A stretch of 10,612 nucleotides of DNA from an uncultured Candidatus Saccharibacteria bacterium (GTDB taxonomy: Bacteria > Patescibacteriota > Saccharimonadia > Saccharimonadales > Saccharimonadaceae): positions 1-10,612 of the forward strand of contig CALICZ010000056.1 of assembly GCA_938049075.1 (NCBI GenBank), given 5' to 3'. The position numbers and the translations under genes were made by a program. Shown piece after piece: positions 6,021 to 10,612 of this stretch; position 1 is the stretch's first letter, and each line of letters opens with the position of its first letter. The notes below the pieces were generated by a model. It was not told the DNA's origin, searched no databases, and saw nothing but the letters and a program-made list of their open reading frames with translations.

Positions 6021-7637
6021 TTACGCCTTGCCCTTCTGCATCCGCTTCTGCCGCTTGAGCGCCGTCTGCACTAAACCAGCAAAGAGGGGATGAGCTCGGA
6101 ATGGCCGCGAGGTAAACTCTGGGTGAGCCTGAGTCGCAACAAAGTAGTCGCAGGTCGGTGCCTCGACGAACTCCACCAGCCTGCCATCGGGTGACGTACC
6201 CGACACTACAACCCCGCCCGCGTTAATAGCAGCGAGATGCGCTTGATTCACCTCATAGCGGTGGCGGTGACGCTCCACAACCTCTGTTGTCCCATATGTT
6301 TTGGCGGTGCGCGAGCCAGCCCGCAGCACCGCTGGGTAATTGCCCAGGCGCATCGTCCCACCAGTCGATTGCTTGCCCTGCTGGTCAGGCATGAGGTAGA
6401 TAACAGCATCATCTGGCGCAGCGCCACACTCCGCACTGCCAGCCTGCACCAAGCCACCACGGCGGGCAGCAGCAATCACTGCGACCTGCATCCCCAAGCA
6501 TATACCAAGATACGGTATGTTGTGCTGTAAGCAGTAACTCGCCGCCGCAATCTTCCCTTCTACCCCGCGCTTGCCAAAGCCACCGGGCACCACCACAGCA
6601 TCCACAGCGCTGAGCGCGGCGTCGGTCACTGTCTCAGCATTGATCCATTGGATGGTTACCTCGCTGCGGTGCGCCCAGGCGGCTGCTTTGAGCGCCTCGG
6701 TGATGGAGAGATAGGTATCGGCATTATCAATATATTTCGCCACCAGGCCAATCGTCAGTCGCTGGCGGTAGGTCTGGCTGTCATGCCGGACGAGCTGCTG
6801 CCAACGCGTCATATCTGGTACCGTCATATTGCCAGTAAAGCTCGCCAGCACCGGACCTAATTCGCGCGCCACCATCAGGGGTACCTTGTAGACCGTATCG
6901 ACATTTGGCATCATAATGATCCCCTCTGGCCGCACCCCGCTGGCAATGGCAATCTTATCCGCCACACCACGCGGTGGCGCCGTGCTACCCTCAGTGCGGA
7001 CTGCCACTACATCGGGCATAATGCCAAAGCCACGCAGGTCGGCCATGGCATTCTGGGCTGGCTTGGTCTTGTACTCCTGGCTCGTCGCAAGAAACGGCAC
7101 ATACACCACATGGACGAAGAGGCAGTGCTCGCGCCCCACCTCTAATGAGAACTCGCGGATTGCCTCAACGAAGCTTAGCCCCTCATAATCTCCCACGGTG
7201 CCACCAATCTCCACAATGTGCACCTGCCCTGCTGCCGCCTGGTGGACGGCTCGCTTGATCGCTTGGGTAAGGTGCGGCACCAGCTGCACCGTCTGGCCGC
7301 CAAACTTCCCAGCCCGCTCATCGGCGATCAAGTCACGCAGCAGCCGCCCCGCTAGCGTAGCATTGCGCTGGGTCAGTTCAAGATCTAAAAAGCGCTCGTA
7401 GTGGCCAAGGTCGAGATCGGTCTCCGCTCCATCTTTAGTAACAAAGCACTCGCCATGCTCCTTGGGGTTAAGCAGCCCAGCATCGACGTTAAGGTATGGG
7501 TCGCACTTTTGCACCGAGACAGATAAGCCCTTAGCCTGCAACACCGCGCCAATACTGGCCGCCGTGATGCCCTTACCCACCCCAGAGAGTACCCCACCGG
7601 TGACAAAAATATACGTTGGTTGGTGTGTCTGTGTCAT
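6021..7637 (-). CDS. pyrG: CTP synthase (glutamine-hydrolysing)
   Basis: The 538-aa product (from ATG 7637) makes CTP from UTP, ATP and glutamine. The N-terminal synthetase domain shows the P-loop-like GGVLSGVGKGITAAS (about 14-28), KCDPYLNVD, and HGECFVTKDGAETDLDLGHYERF (family hallmark). The C-terminal class I glutaminase domain (about 295-535) has PGGFGKRG, the nucleophile C380 in YLGICLGMQ (E. coli C379), and H505/E507 in QAHPEF. The length is close to E. coli (545 aa). An in-frame ATG at 7676 would add 13 residues (DTCYNRTREGDC) that are not family sequence and read through the ribosome-binding site, so I chose 7637, where GAGGGAG lies about five bases upstream. The gene precedes argS with a 55-bp gap and probably has its own promoter, because a terminator separates it from the upstream gene. 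Confidence 0.98.
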   Translation of the reverse strand: MTQTHQPTYIFVTGGVLSGVGKGITAASIGAVLQAKGLSVSVQKCDPYLNVDAGLLNPKEHGECFVTKDGAETDLDLGHYERFLDLELTQRNATLAGRLLRDLIADERAGKFGGQTVQLVPHLTQAIKRAVHQAAAGQVHIVEIGGTVGDYEGLSFVEAIREFSLEVGREHCLFVHVVYVPFLATSQEYKTKPAQNAMADLRGFGIMPDVVAVRTEGSTAPPRGVADKIAIASGVRPEGIIMMPNVDTVYKVPLMVARELGPVLASFTGNMTVPDMTRWQQLVRHDSQTYRQRLTIGLVAKYIDNADTYLSITEALKAAAWAHRSEVTIQWINAETVTDAALSAVDAVVVPGGFGKRGVEGKIAAASYCLQHNIPYLGICLGMQVAVIAAARRGGLVQAGSAECGAAPDDAVIYLMPDQQGKQSTGGTMRLGNYPAVLRAGSRTAKTYGTTEVVERHRHRYEVNQAHLAAINAGGVVVSGTSPDGRLVEFVEAPTCDYFVATQAHPEFTSRPFRAHPLFAGLVQTALKRQKRMQKGKA

Positions 7638-7658
7638 ACAATCTCCCTCTCGCGTTCT

Positions 7659-7667
7659 ATTGTAGCA
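7659..7667 (-). promoter_or_regulatory. Candidate extended -10 of pyrG (TGC-TACAAT)
   Basis: TACAAT with TGC directly upstream on the minus strand, 21 bp before the pyrG ATG and just upstream of the GAGGGAG ribosome-binding site. A second candidate, TGGTATACT (7681-7689), lies 14 bp further upstream. Both are downstream of the terminator at 7692-7716, so pyrG has an independent promoter. Confidence 0.5.
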
Positions 7668-7680
7668 TGTATCCATAAGC

Positions 7681-7689
7681 AGTATACCA
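7681..7689 (-). promoter_or_regulatory. Alternative extended -10 upstream of pyrG (TGG-TATACT)
   Basis: The nonamer is identical to 2137-2145 and shares the TATACT hexamer seen before orn and argS. It sits directly after the T-tract of the upstream terminator. It gives a longer leader, about 35 nt, than the TACAAT candidate. Confidence 0.35.
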
Positions 7690-7691
7690 GC

Positions 7692-7716
7692 AAAAAACCA
7701 GCCTGGTAGCTGGCTT
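7692..7716 (-). terminator. Rho-independent terminator after the CEGCQ small-protein gene
   Basis: CCAGC (7698-7702) pairs with GCTGG (7709-7713), extended by a G-U and two A-T pairs into the tract, with a 6-base loop. On the minus strand it is followed by TTTTTT (7692-7697). It lies about 25 bp beyond the stop of the 79-aa gene and separates it from pyrG. Confidence 0.75.
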
Positions 7717-7740
7717 CTGCCGGTTATTGATACGCGCCAC

Positions 7741-7980
7741 CTATTGGCAGCCCTCGCACATGGTTAGCTCCGCTGGATCTGGCATAATAACAGGAGTGCC
7801 ACTCGCCGCTGCTTGGTCGACGGCAACCTGCTGAGCAGCCAGCAGTGCCTGCTCGATAGCGTCAAGCTTTTCCTCCAGCGTCATATCGTCCGTCAGCTGG
7901 GGCTTGGTAGTCTGCGCCTGCGTGGTGGTTGTCGTTGTTGTATCTGTGATTGGTGTTATTGTTGCTGTGGTTTGTGTCAT
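7741..7980 (-). CDS. 79-aa Thr-rich small protein with C-terminal CxxCQ tail; candidate detached redox tail of ribonucleotide reductase
   Basis: I do not recognise this as a named family. Residues 1-30 are low-complexity Thr/Gln/Ala, with a run of seven Thr at 14-20, and should be disordered. Residues 33-60 (TLEEKLDAIEQALLAAQQVA) look like one amphipathic helix. A short Gly/Pro-containing stretch leads to the extreme C-terminus, TMCEGCQ, with C75 and C78. A Cys pair a few residues from the C-terminus, often ending CxACQ, is as I remember it typical of the swinging tail of many class I reductase alpha subunits. There is no signal peptide or membrane segment. GGGAG is eight bases before the ATG. 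The gene has its own promoter with an NrdR-box-like palindrome, and its own terminator. That the protein is real is likely; the reductase role is inference. It could instead be a small metal-binding or thiol protein. Confidence 0.7.
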   Translation of the reverse strand: MTQTTATITPITDTTTTTTTQAQTTKPQLTDDMTLEEKLDAIEQALLAAQQVAVDQAAASGTPVIMPDPAELTMCEGCQ

Positions 7981-8004
7981 AATAATTACTCCCGACCCGT
8001 TGTG

Positions 8005-8010
8005 GTTATA
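8005..8010 (-). promoter_or_regulatory. -10 box (TATAAC) of the 79-aa gene
   Basis: TATAAC on the minus strand, 24 bp before the ATG. A 17-bp spacer places the -35 hexamer at 8028-8033 (TATATA), the exact centre of the palindrome at 8022-8037, so binding there would block polymerase. Confidence 0.5.
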
Positions 8011-8021
8011 ATGTCTATTCT

Positions 8022-8037
8022 ACGCTATATATAGCGT
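8022..8037 (-). promoter_or_regulatory. 16-bp perfect palindrome resembling an NrdR box
   Basis: ACGCTATATATAGCGT is its own reverse complement. Against the published NrdR-box consensus acaCwAtATaTwGtgt it agrees at 14 of 16 positions, including all the capitalised core positions. It lies directly downstream of the PNPOx-like stop and over the -35 position of the 79-aa gene promoter. NrdR represses reductase genes, usually from paired boxes about 31-32 bp apart. A poor second match (ACCCAATTTTCTGTTG, 8055-8070, 10 of 16) lies 33 bp away centre to centre, inside the upstream gene. There is no T-tract on the minus strand, so it is not a terminator for the gene that ends there. Confidence 0.65.
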
Positions 8038-8038
8038 T

Positions 8039-8434
8039 TTACGCAAGGTAATGCACCCAATTTTCTGTTGTGGAATTATCATCCAGCTGGCCAATCGGTG
8101 CGACATACCACTGCGGCTGGGCACACTGCGGGCGAAAATTTCCCAGCTTAGCCGTATATGCCTCGGTAATAGCCGCGACCTCGTCCTCGCGGGCTTCGCG
8201 TACCGTAGTGTGGAGATAGACGGCCTGCTTGGCGTCATCCCACACCACAAACTCTGCCCGCCCAGTGCGAAAGGCGTTGTGCGAGTGGCGCGCCTCTTGG
8301 TCCGATAGCCAAGCGATCATATCCCCCACTCGGACAAAGTGCAGCGGCGTCACCAGTGGCGTGCGGTCACGATTGACGGTGGCCAGCGCACCAACTGGCA
8401 CTGTGTCGAGGATGGTTTGCGTGAGAGTGTTCAT
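8039..8434 (-). CDS. Small FMN-binding split-barrel (pyridoxamine 5'-phosphate oxidase-like) protein
   Basis: The 131-aa product fits the single-domain PNPOx-like split barrel. VGALATVNRDRTPLVTPLHFV (about 14-34) forms the first strands. MIAWLSDQEARHSHNAFRTGRAEFVVWD (about 39-66) carries the S-D-x-x-A-R-H pattern that contacts the FMN phosphate in this superfamily. The strand AVYLHTTVREA and a helix with EVAAITEAY follow. Members bind FMN, F420 or haem and often have unknown substrates; true PdxH is longer (about 200 aa), so this is not a confident PdxH. It acts in the cytoplasm. The start ATG has AAAGGA eleven bases upstream. It lies between nrdB and the CxxCQ protein; a redox connection is possible but unproven. 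Confidence 0.8.
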   Translation of the reverse strand: MNTLTQTILDTVPVGALATVNRDRTPLVTPLHFVRVGDMIAWLSDQEARHSHNAFRTGRAEFVVWDDAKQAVYLHTTVREAREDEVAAITEAYTAKLGNFRPQCAQPQWYVAPIGQLDDNSTTENWVHYLA

Positions 8435-8492
8435 GGTGGCTATATTCCTTTCGTATCTAATTTGCGAATATTATTTATTGCATCAGCGGGCC
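8435..8492. other. AT-rich leader region of the PNPOx-like gene
   Basis: This segment holds the AAAGGA ribosome-binding site (8446-8451) and AT-rich sequence with possible but unremarkable -10 boxes on both strands (for example TATTAT near 8468 on the plus strand). With the hairpin at 8493-8608 it makes up the 213-bp gap after nrdB. No larger ORF is convincing. Confidence 0.4.
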
Positions 8493-8608
8493 GCTCTCGC
8501 TCCATTGCCAGACAAGAAAATATCTGGAGGCCAGCTACTTAGCAAGCGGAAGATTGCTGTAGTATTAATCTGGCCGGAACATTTTCGGTCTGGTGATGGA
8601 GCGAGAGC
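8493..8608 (+). repeat. 116-bp long imperfect inverted repeat/hairpin element; possible structured RNA or MITE-like element
   Basis: The outer arms GCTCTCGCTCCAT (8493-8505) and ATGGAGCGAGAGC (8596-8608) pair perfectly over 13 bp. Two positions (TG opposite TG) pair as tandem wobbles if the plus strand is RNA, but are A-C mismatches on the minus strand. CCAGAC/GTCTGG (8508-8513 with 8588-8593) continues the stem to 21 pairs. Further in are GAAAAT/ATTTTC (8516-8521 with 8581-8586), GGCCAG/CTGGCC (8529-8534 with 8570-8575), and an apical hairpin CTAC-TT-AGCAA with TTGCT-GTAG (8535-8562) closing on GCGGAAGA. In total about 42 pairs. No T-tract follows on either strand, so it is not a standard terminator. 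The minus strand could be read as a 43-codon ORF (8489-8620 region), probably fortuitous. Strand is given from the wobble argument and is uncertain. Confidence 0.7.
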
Positions 8609-8647
8609 TCCCATAAGACCGGTAGACTAGTAAGATTGTTCTGTCTA

Positions 8648-9625
8648 CTACTTCGTCGTATTCACCTCATAACTCGTATTCGTACTCTCGAAAAAGTTCA
8701 CTAGCTCCAGCGTATCGTTGGCAGCGGCCATCCACTTGGCCGGGTTGGTCACGTTGTACTCTGGCTCAAAACCGAGCTCTTCCAGTCGCCGGTCGGTCAT
8801 ATACATGACGTATTGGTTGACATAGTCGGCGTTCAGGCCAAGAATGCCGCGCGGCAGCATATCTTTGTTATACGCTTTCTCGAGCTCAACAGCTTCGAGA
8901 ATCAAGCTGCGAATTTCCTCAGCAAACTCCTCAGTTTGCAAATCCGGGTTTTCGTGCAAAATAGTCAGCAGCAGATTAATGCCAAACTCCAGGTGCAGAT
9001 TTTCGTCTTTTGTCACCCAGTCGAGCAGCGTGCCAACATTGCGCAGCAGATTGCGGCGGCGGAAACTCATCCCCACCATAAAACCGCTGTAGAACCAAAT
9101 CCCCTCCAGCACGATGTTATACGCCACCAGATTACGTACAAAGTCCTTCTTACCTTCCAGCGTCGTCACATCCGGGCGCTCTTCCATCATGCGCGTGACG
9201 TATTTGGTCTGGAAGGCGGCTTTATCTGCCAGGGATTTTTTACCCCAGCCGGCCGCATAAATTTCCTCACGGTCAAACGGGAAGGTCTCGATAATATACT
9301 CGAACGTCATAAAGTGATTCGCCTCTTCCCACATCTGCTTCGAAAGATACAGGTGGCACTCGGCGGCGTTCACGCAAGGATAAATACCAAAAGCCAGCGA
9401 TTTATTAATCAGCAGCTCGTTAGGATTAAGGTAGCTAATTACCGTCTTGAGAGCGTGCTTTTCGTCCTCGCTCAATTTCTCAAAATCCGCCAAATCCTGG
9501 CTCAGCTGCACCTCATTAGGGAACCACGTGTTAGCCACCGCTTGGTTGTACAGGCGATACGCCCAGTCATAGCGCACCGGCTTGAGCTGTAAGCCATCGC
9601 GTACGCCTGATCCTAAAATGCCCAT
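8648..9625 (-). CDS. nrdB: Class I ribonucleotide reductase beta subunit, tyrosine-less (class Ic-like)
   Basis: The 325-aa ferritin-like subunit assembles a dinuclear metal cofactor and delivers the radical to NrdA for dNTP synthesis. The metal ligands are all visible: E70 (in NPNELLINK), E101 and H104 (WEEANH), E174 (VLEGIWFYSGF), E208 and H211 (KDENLHLEFG). The first ligand is Glu, as in Chlamydia class Ic proteins, rather than Asp as in E. coli. The radical-Tyr position (E. coli Y122, four residues after the first His) is F108, with Y110 two residues later, the same F-x-Y pattern as class Ic. A Mn/Fe or Mn/Mn cofactor is therefore expected instead of a tyrosyl radical. Y319 in the C-terminal tail could serve the Y356 role. 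The start ATG has a strong AAGGAGG (9631-9637) five bases upstream. It lies 52 bp after the 101-aa ORF. Confidence 0.95.
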   Translation of the reverse strand: MGILGSGVRDGLQLKPVRYDWAYRLYNQAVANTWFPNEVQLSQDLADFEKLSEDEKHALKTVISYLNPNELLINKSLAFGIYPCVNAAECHLYLSKQMWEEANHFMTFEYIIETFPFDREEIYAAGWGKKSLADKAAFQTKYVTRMMEERPDVTTLEGKKDFVRNLVAYNIVLEGIWFYSGFMVGMSFRRRNLLRNVGTLLDWVTKDENLHLEFGINLLLTILHENPDLQTEEFAEEIRSLILEAVELEKAYNKDMLPRGILGLNADYVNQYVMYMTDRRLEELGFEPEYNVTNPAKWMAAANDTLELVNFFESTNTSYEVNTTK

Positions 9626-9661
9626 TATTACCTCCTTGTTTTTGTAAGAAACGAATTAATT

Positions 9662-9667
9662 ATTATA
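9662..9667 (-). promoter_or_regulatory. Possible internal -10 box (TATAAT) before nrdB
   Basis: A perfect TATAAT on the minus strand in the 52-bp gap between the 101-aa ORF and nrdB, 36 bp before the nrdB ATG. No good -35 or extended TG is present, so nrdB may be transcribed both from here and by read-through from nrdA. Confidence 0.3.
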
Positions 9668-9677
9668 CTATCCAAAC

Positions 9678-9983
9678 TTATACTTCTTTTTCTATATCTT
9701 CTCGGTGATGCCTGGCTACAGAACTGTTGTCTTGCTTACACGGCTCCTTAGACGTCTTTGGTGCTGGGAAAAATGGCGAATCCAAGCCAGCATCAAGTGT
9801 ATCTTGCGTATAATGCGGTGGTGTTGCGTAGTTTGCTTCTGCAGCTACTGCGACGCTCCCATTATGGTGGGCACTACCTGGTGCAAGCTCCAGTCGCTGC
9901 GTTTCATCAACTGACAGTTCTGCATTTCGATGACCTGTTGAGTCCATCTTTACCTCTGGTATATCGCTATACTCGTGGCTCAC
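9678..9983 (-). CDS. 101-aa orphan protein between nrdA and nrdB, translationally coupled to nrdA
   Basis: I do not recognise a family. The protein is hydrophilic and probably largely disordered, rich in His, Ser, Ala, Asp and Glu, with no membrane segment or signal peptide. It has one Cys (C82, in SKEPCKQDNSS) and a charged end, HHREDIEKEV. The GTG start overlaps the nrdA TGA by four bases (GTGA). A purine-rich tract in the nrdA 3' end gives AAGGAG eight bases upstream (9992-9997), so coupled initiation is plausible. Its codon choice is more AT-rich than that of its neighbours. Its place between the two reductase subunits suggests a role with the enzyme; alternatively, a frameshift in nrdA would make it the NrdA tail. 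The function is unknown. Confidence 0.6.
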   Translation of the reverse strand: MSHEYSDIPEVKMDSTGHRNAELSVDETQRLELAPGSAHHNGSVAVAAEANYATPPHYTQDTLDAGLDSPFFPAPKTSKEPCKQDNSSVARHHREDIEKEV

Positions 9984-10612
9984 GATTCCTTCTCCTTCCC
10001 TTCCTCTCGTTTCTTGCGTGCGCGGTAGAAGCCACCAAAACCCACGCGCTTGGCATCTTGGTGAAGTTTTTGCTCGGTTTTGTTAGCGCGAATGGAGACC
10101 TGCTCGGACTGGTGGCGTGGCTTCACGTGCAAATAATACGTCGTTTTCAGGCCGCGGTGCCAGGCTTCGCTGTAGATCGTAATATACTCCTCGATATTAC
10201 GCGATTCTAAATACATATTGCGGCTAATCGCTTGATCGACCCACTTCTGAGCGCGGGCTGCCACCTCAATAAAGGCATACGGGCTCAGCTGAAAGCTCGT
10301 CTTATACACATCGCGCACCGCCTGGGGGATCTGCTCCATGTGCTGGATGTCGCCTTGGGTAGTAAGCAGCTCATCCTTGAGCTCCTCCCACAAACCGAGT
10401 GCTTTGAGCTTGCGCACAAGGTTAGCATTACCCTCGAGGAATTTGCCATTGAGCGTGCTCCGACTAAAGATTTGGCTAAATTGCGGGTCGATCCCTGGAG
10501 TGGTGCCCGTCACGTGCGAGATATTGGCGGTAGGCGCAATAGCCATCAGCGTGGCATTGCGCATGCCGCGCCTCACCTTGGGGCGCAGCGCCTCCCAGTC
10601 GAGGCGGCGAGT
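9980..10612 (-). CDS. nrdA: Class I ribonucleotide reductase alpha subunit, C-terminal part (cut by window edge)
   Basis: The frame is open to the window edge, giving the last 210 residues. The family pattern is clear: RNATLMAIAPTANISHVTGT, IFSRSTLNGKF, a GLWEEL helix, GDIQHMEQIP, the AQKWVDQAISRNMYL segment, and GLKTTYYLHVKPRH. The last contains the two adjacent tyrosines equivalent to E. coli Y730/Y731 of the radical path. The subunit reduces ribonucleoside diphosphates (sometimes triphosphates) using the radical from NrdB. The active-site cysteines and allosteric domain lie outside the window. After the di-tyrosine come about 50 residues ending GFGGFYRARKKREEGKEKES, with no cysteine, whereas class I alpha subunits normally end in a redox Cys pair. 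The TGA overlaps the next start by four bases. A GTG within the fragment at 10576 is not the start. Confidence 0.95.
   Translation of the reverse strand, partial: TRRLDWEALRPKVRRGMRNATLMAIAPTANISHVTGTTPGIDPQFSQIFSRSTLNGKFLEGNANLVRKLKALGLWEELKDELLTTQGDIQHMEQIPQAVRDVYKTSFQLSPYAFIEVAARAQKWVDQAISRNMYLESRNIEEYITIYSEAWHRGLKTTYYLHVKPRHQSEQVSIRANKTEQKLHQDAKRVGFGGFYRARKKREEGKEKES

Noticed and set aside
7638..7676. Longer pyrG starting at 7676
   Set aside because: The extra 13 residues are not CTP-synthase-like, and their codons contain the GAGGGAG ribosome-binding site of the ATG at 7637.
7890..7980. Thr-rich start of the 79-aa protein as a signal peptide or surface-protein stalk
   Set aside because: There is no hydrophobic core or basic n-region, so export is not supported; a disordered linker fits better.
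8022..8041. Palindrome as a terminator of the PNPOx-like gene
   Set aside because: A hairpin could form, but on the minus strand it is followed by AGAATAG, not a T run. The TTTT is on the plus strand, where no gene ends.
8541..8558. Possible SRP RNA (GGAA near the apex of the hairpin)
   Set aside because: The conserved asymmetric loop bases around the SRP GGAA tetraloop (AGGUC on one side, AGCAG on the other) are missing, and the apical loop is eight bases.
8489..8620. 43-codon minus-strand ORF covering the long hairpin
   Set aside because: No ribosome-binding site is evident, the sequence is explained by base pairing, and the protein has no recognisable feature.
8622..8648. GTAGAC/GTCTAC inverted repeat at the nrdB stop
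   Set aside because: Only six pairs around a 15-base loop and no T-tract; too weak to call a terminator.
8813..9592. Long plus-strand ORF (about 259 codons)
   Set aside because: It lies entirely opposite nrdB, whose motifs are unambiguous. Its translation has no recognisable domain, and its composition is what an antisense frame of a GC-moderate gene gives.
1..10612. CRISPR array, tRNA, rRNA, insertion sequence or attachment sites
   Set aside because: No regularly spaced repeats, no cloverleaf or rRNA sequence, and no transposase or integrase were seen on either strand.

Overview
The window reads as a piece of a compact bacterial chromosome. Every convincing gene lies on the minus strand, so transcription runs from the high-coordinate end to the low-coordinate end. 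Intergenic gaps are short, several genes overlap by 1-4 bases, GC is moderate, and TGA serves as a normal stop. A divergent ArgRS, a tyrosine-less class I ribonucleotide reductase, an MscL with a basic Ala/Lys tail and several small orphan proteins together suggest a Candidate Phyla Radiation bacterium, most likely Saccharibacteria (TM7). This assignment is inference; no rRNA or tRNA is present to confirm it.

Layout in transcription order. (1) Nucleotide-reduction block, 10612 to 8648: the C-terminal part of nrdA (cut by the window edge), a coupled 101-aa orphan, and a complete nrdB whose radical Tyr position is Phe (class Ic-like). (2) A 213-bp gap holding a long imperfect hairpin, 8493-8608. 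(3) A small FMN-binding split-barrel (PNPOx-like) protein, 8039-8434. (4) A 79-aa Thr-rich protein ending in a CxxC-Gln tail, 7741-7980, transcribed from its own promoter, whose -35 region is covered by a perfect 16-bp palindrome close to the NrdR-box consensus. (5) pyrG (CTP synthase), argS, and a transglutaminase-like protein overlapping argS. (6) mscL with its own promoter and terminator. (7) A divergent nucleotidyltransferase of the CCA-adding/poly(A) polymerase type, orn (oligoribonuclease), and a corA-type Mg2+ channel cut by the left edge, with orn and corA overlapping in TGATG.

The most interesting point links blocks 1 and 4. The visible NrdA C terminus has the di-tyrosine of the radical pathway but no cysteine after it, although class I alpha subunits normally carry a redox-active Cys pair on a flexible tail. 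Three genes downstream of nrdA, a separately promoted small protein consists of a flexible Thr-rich segment, a short helix and a terminal MCEGCQ, under an NrdR-box-like operator. I propose that the redox tail of this reductase is supplied by a separate protein. This is a hypothesis from sequence pattern only.

Much of the rest is nucleotide and RNA housekeeping: dNTP production (nrdA, nrdB), CTP production (pyrG), tRNA charging (argS), nanoRNA degradation (orn) and a possible RNA- or nucleotide-modifying enzyme, together with osmotic protection (mscL) and divalent cation uptake (corA).
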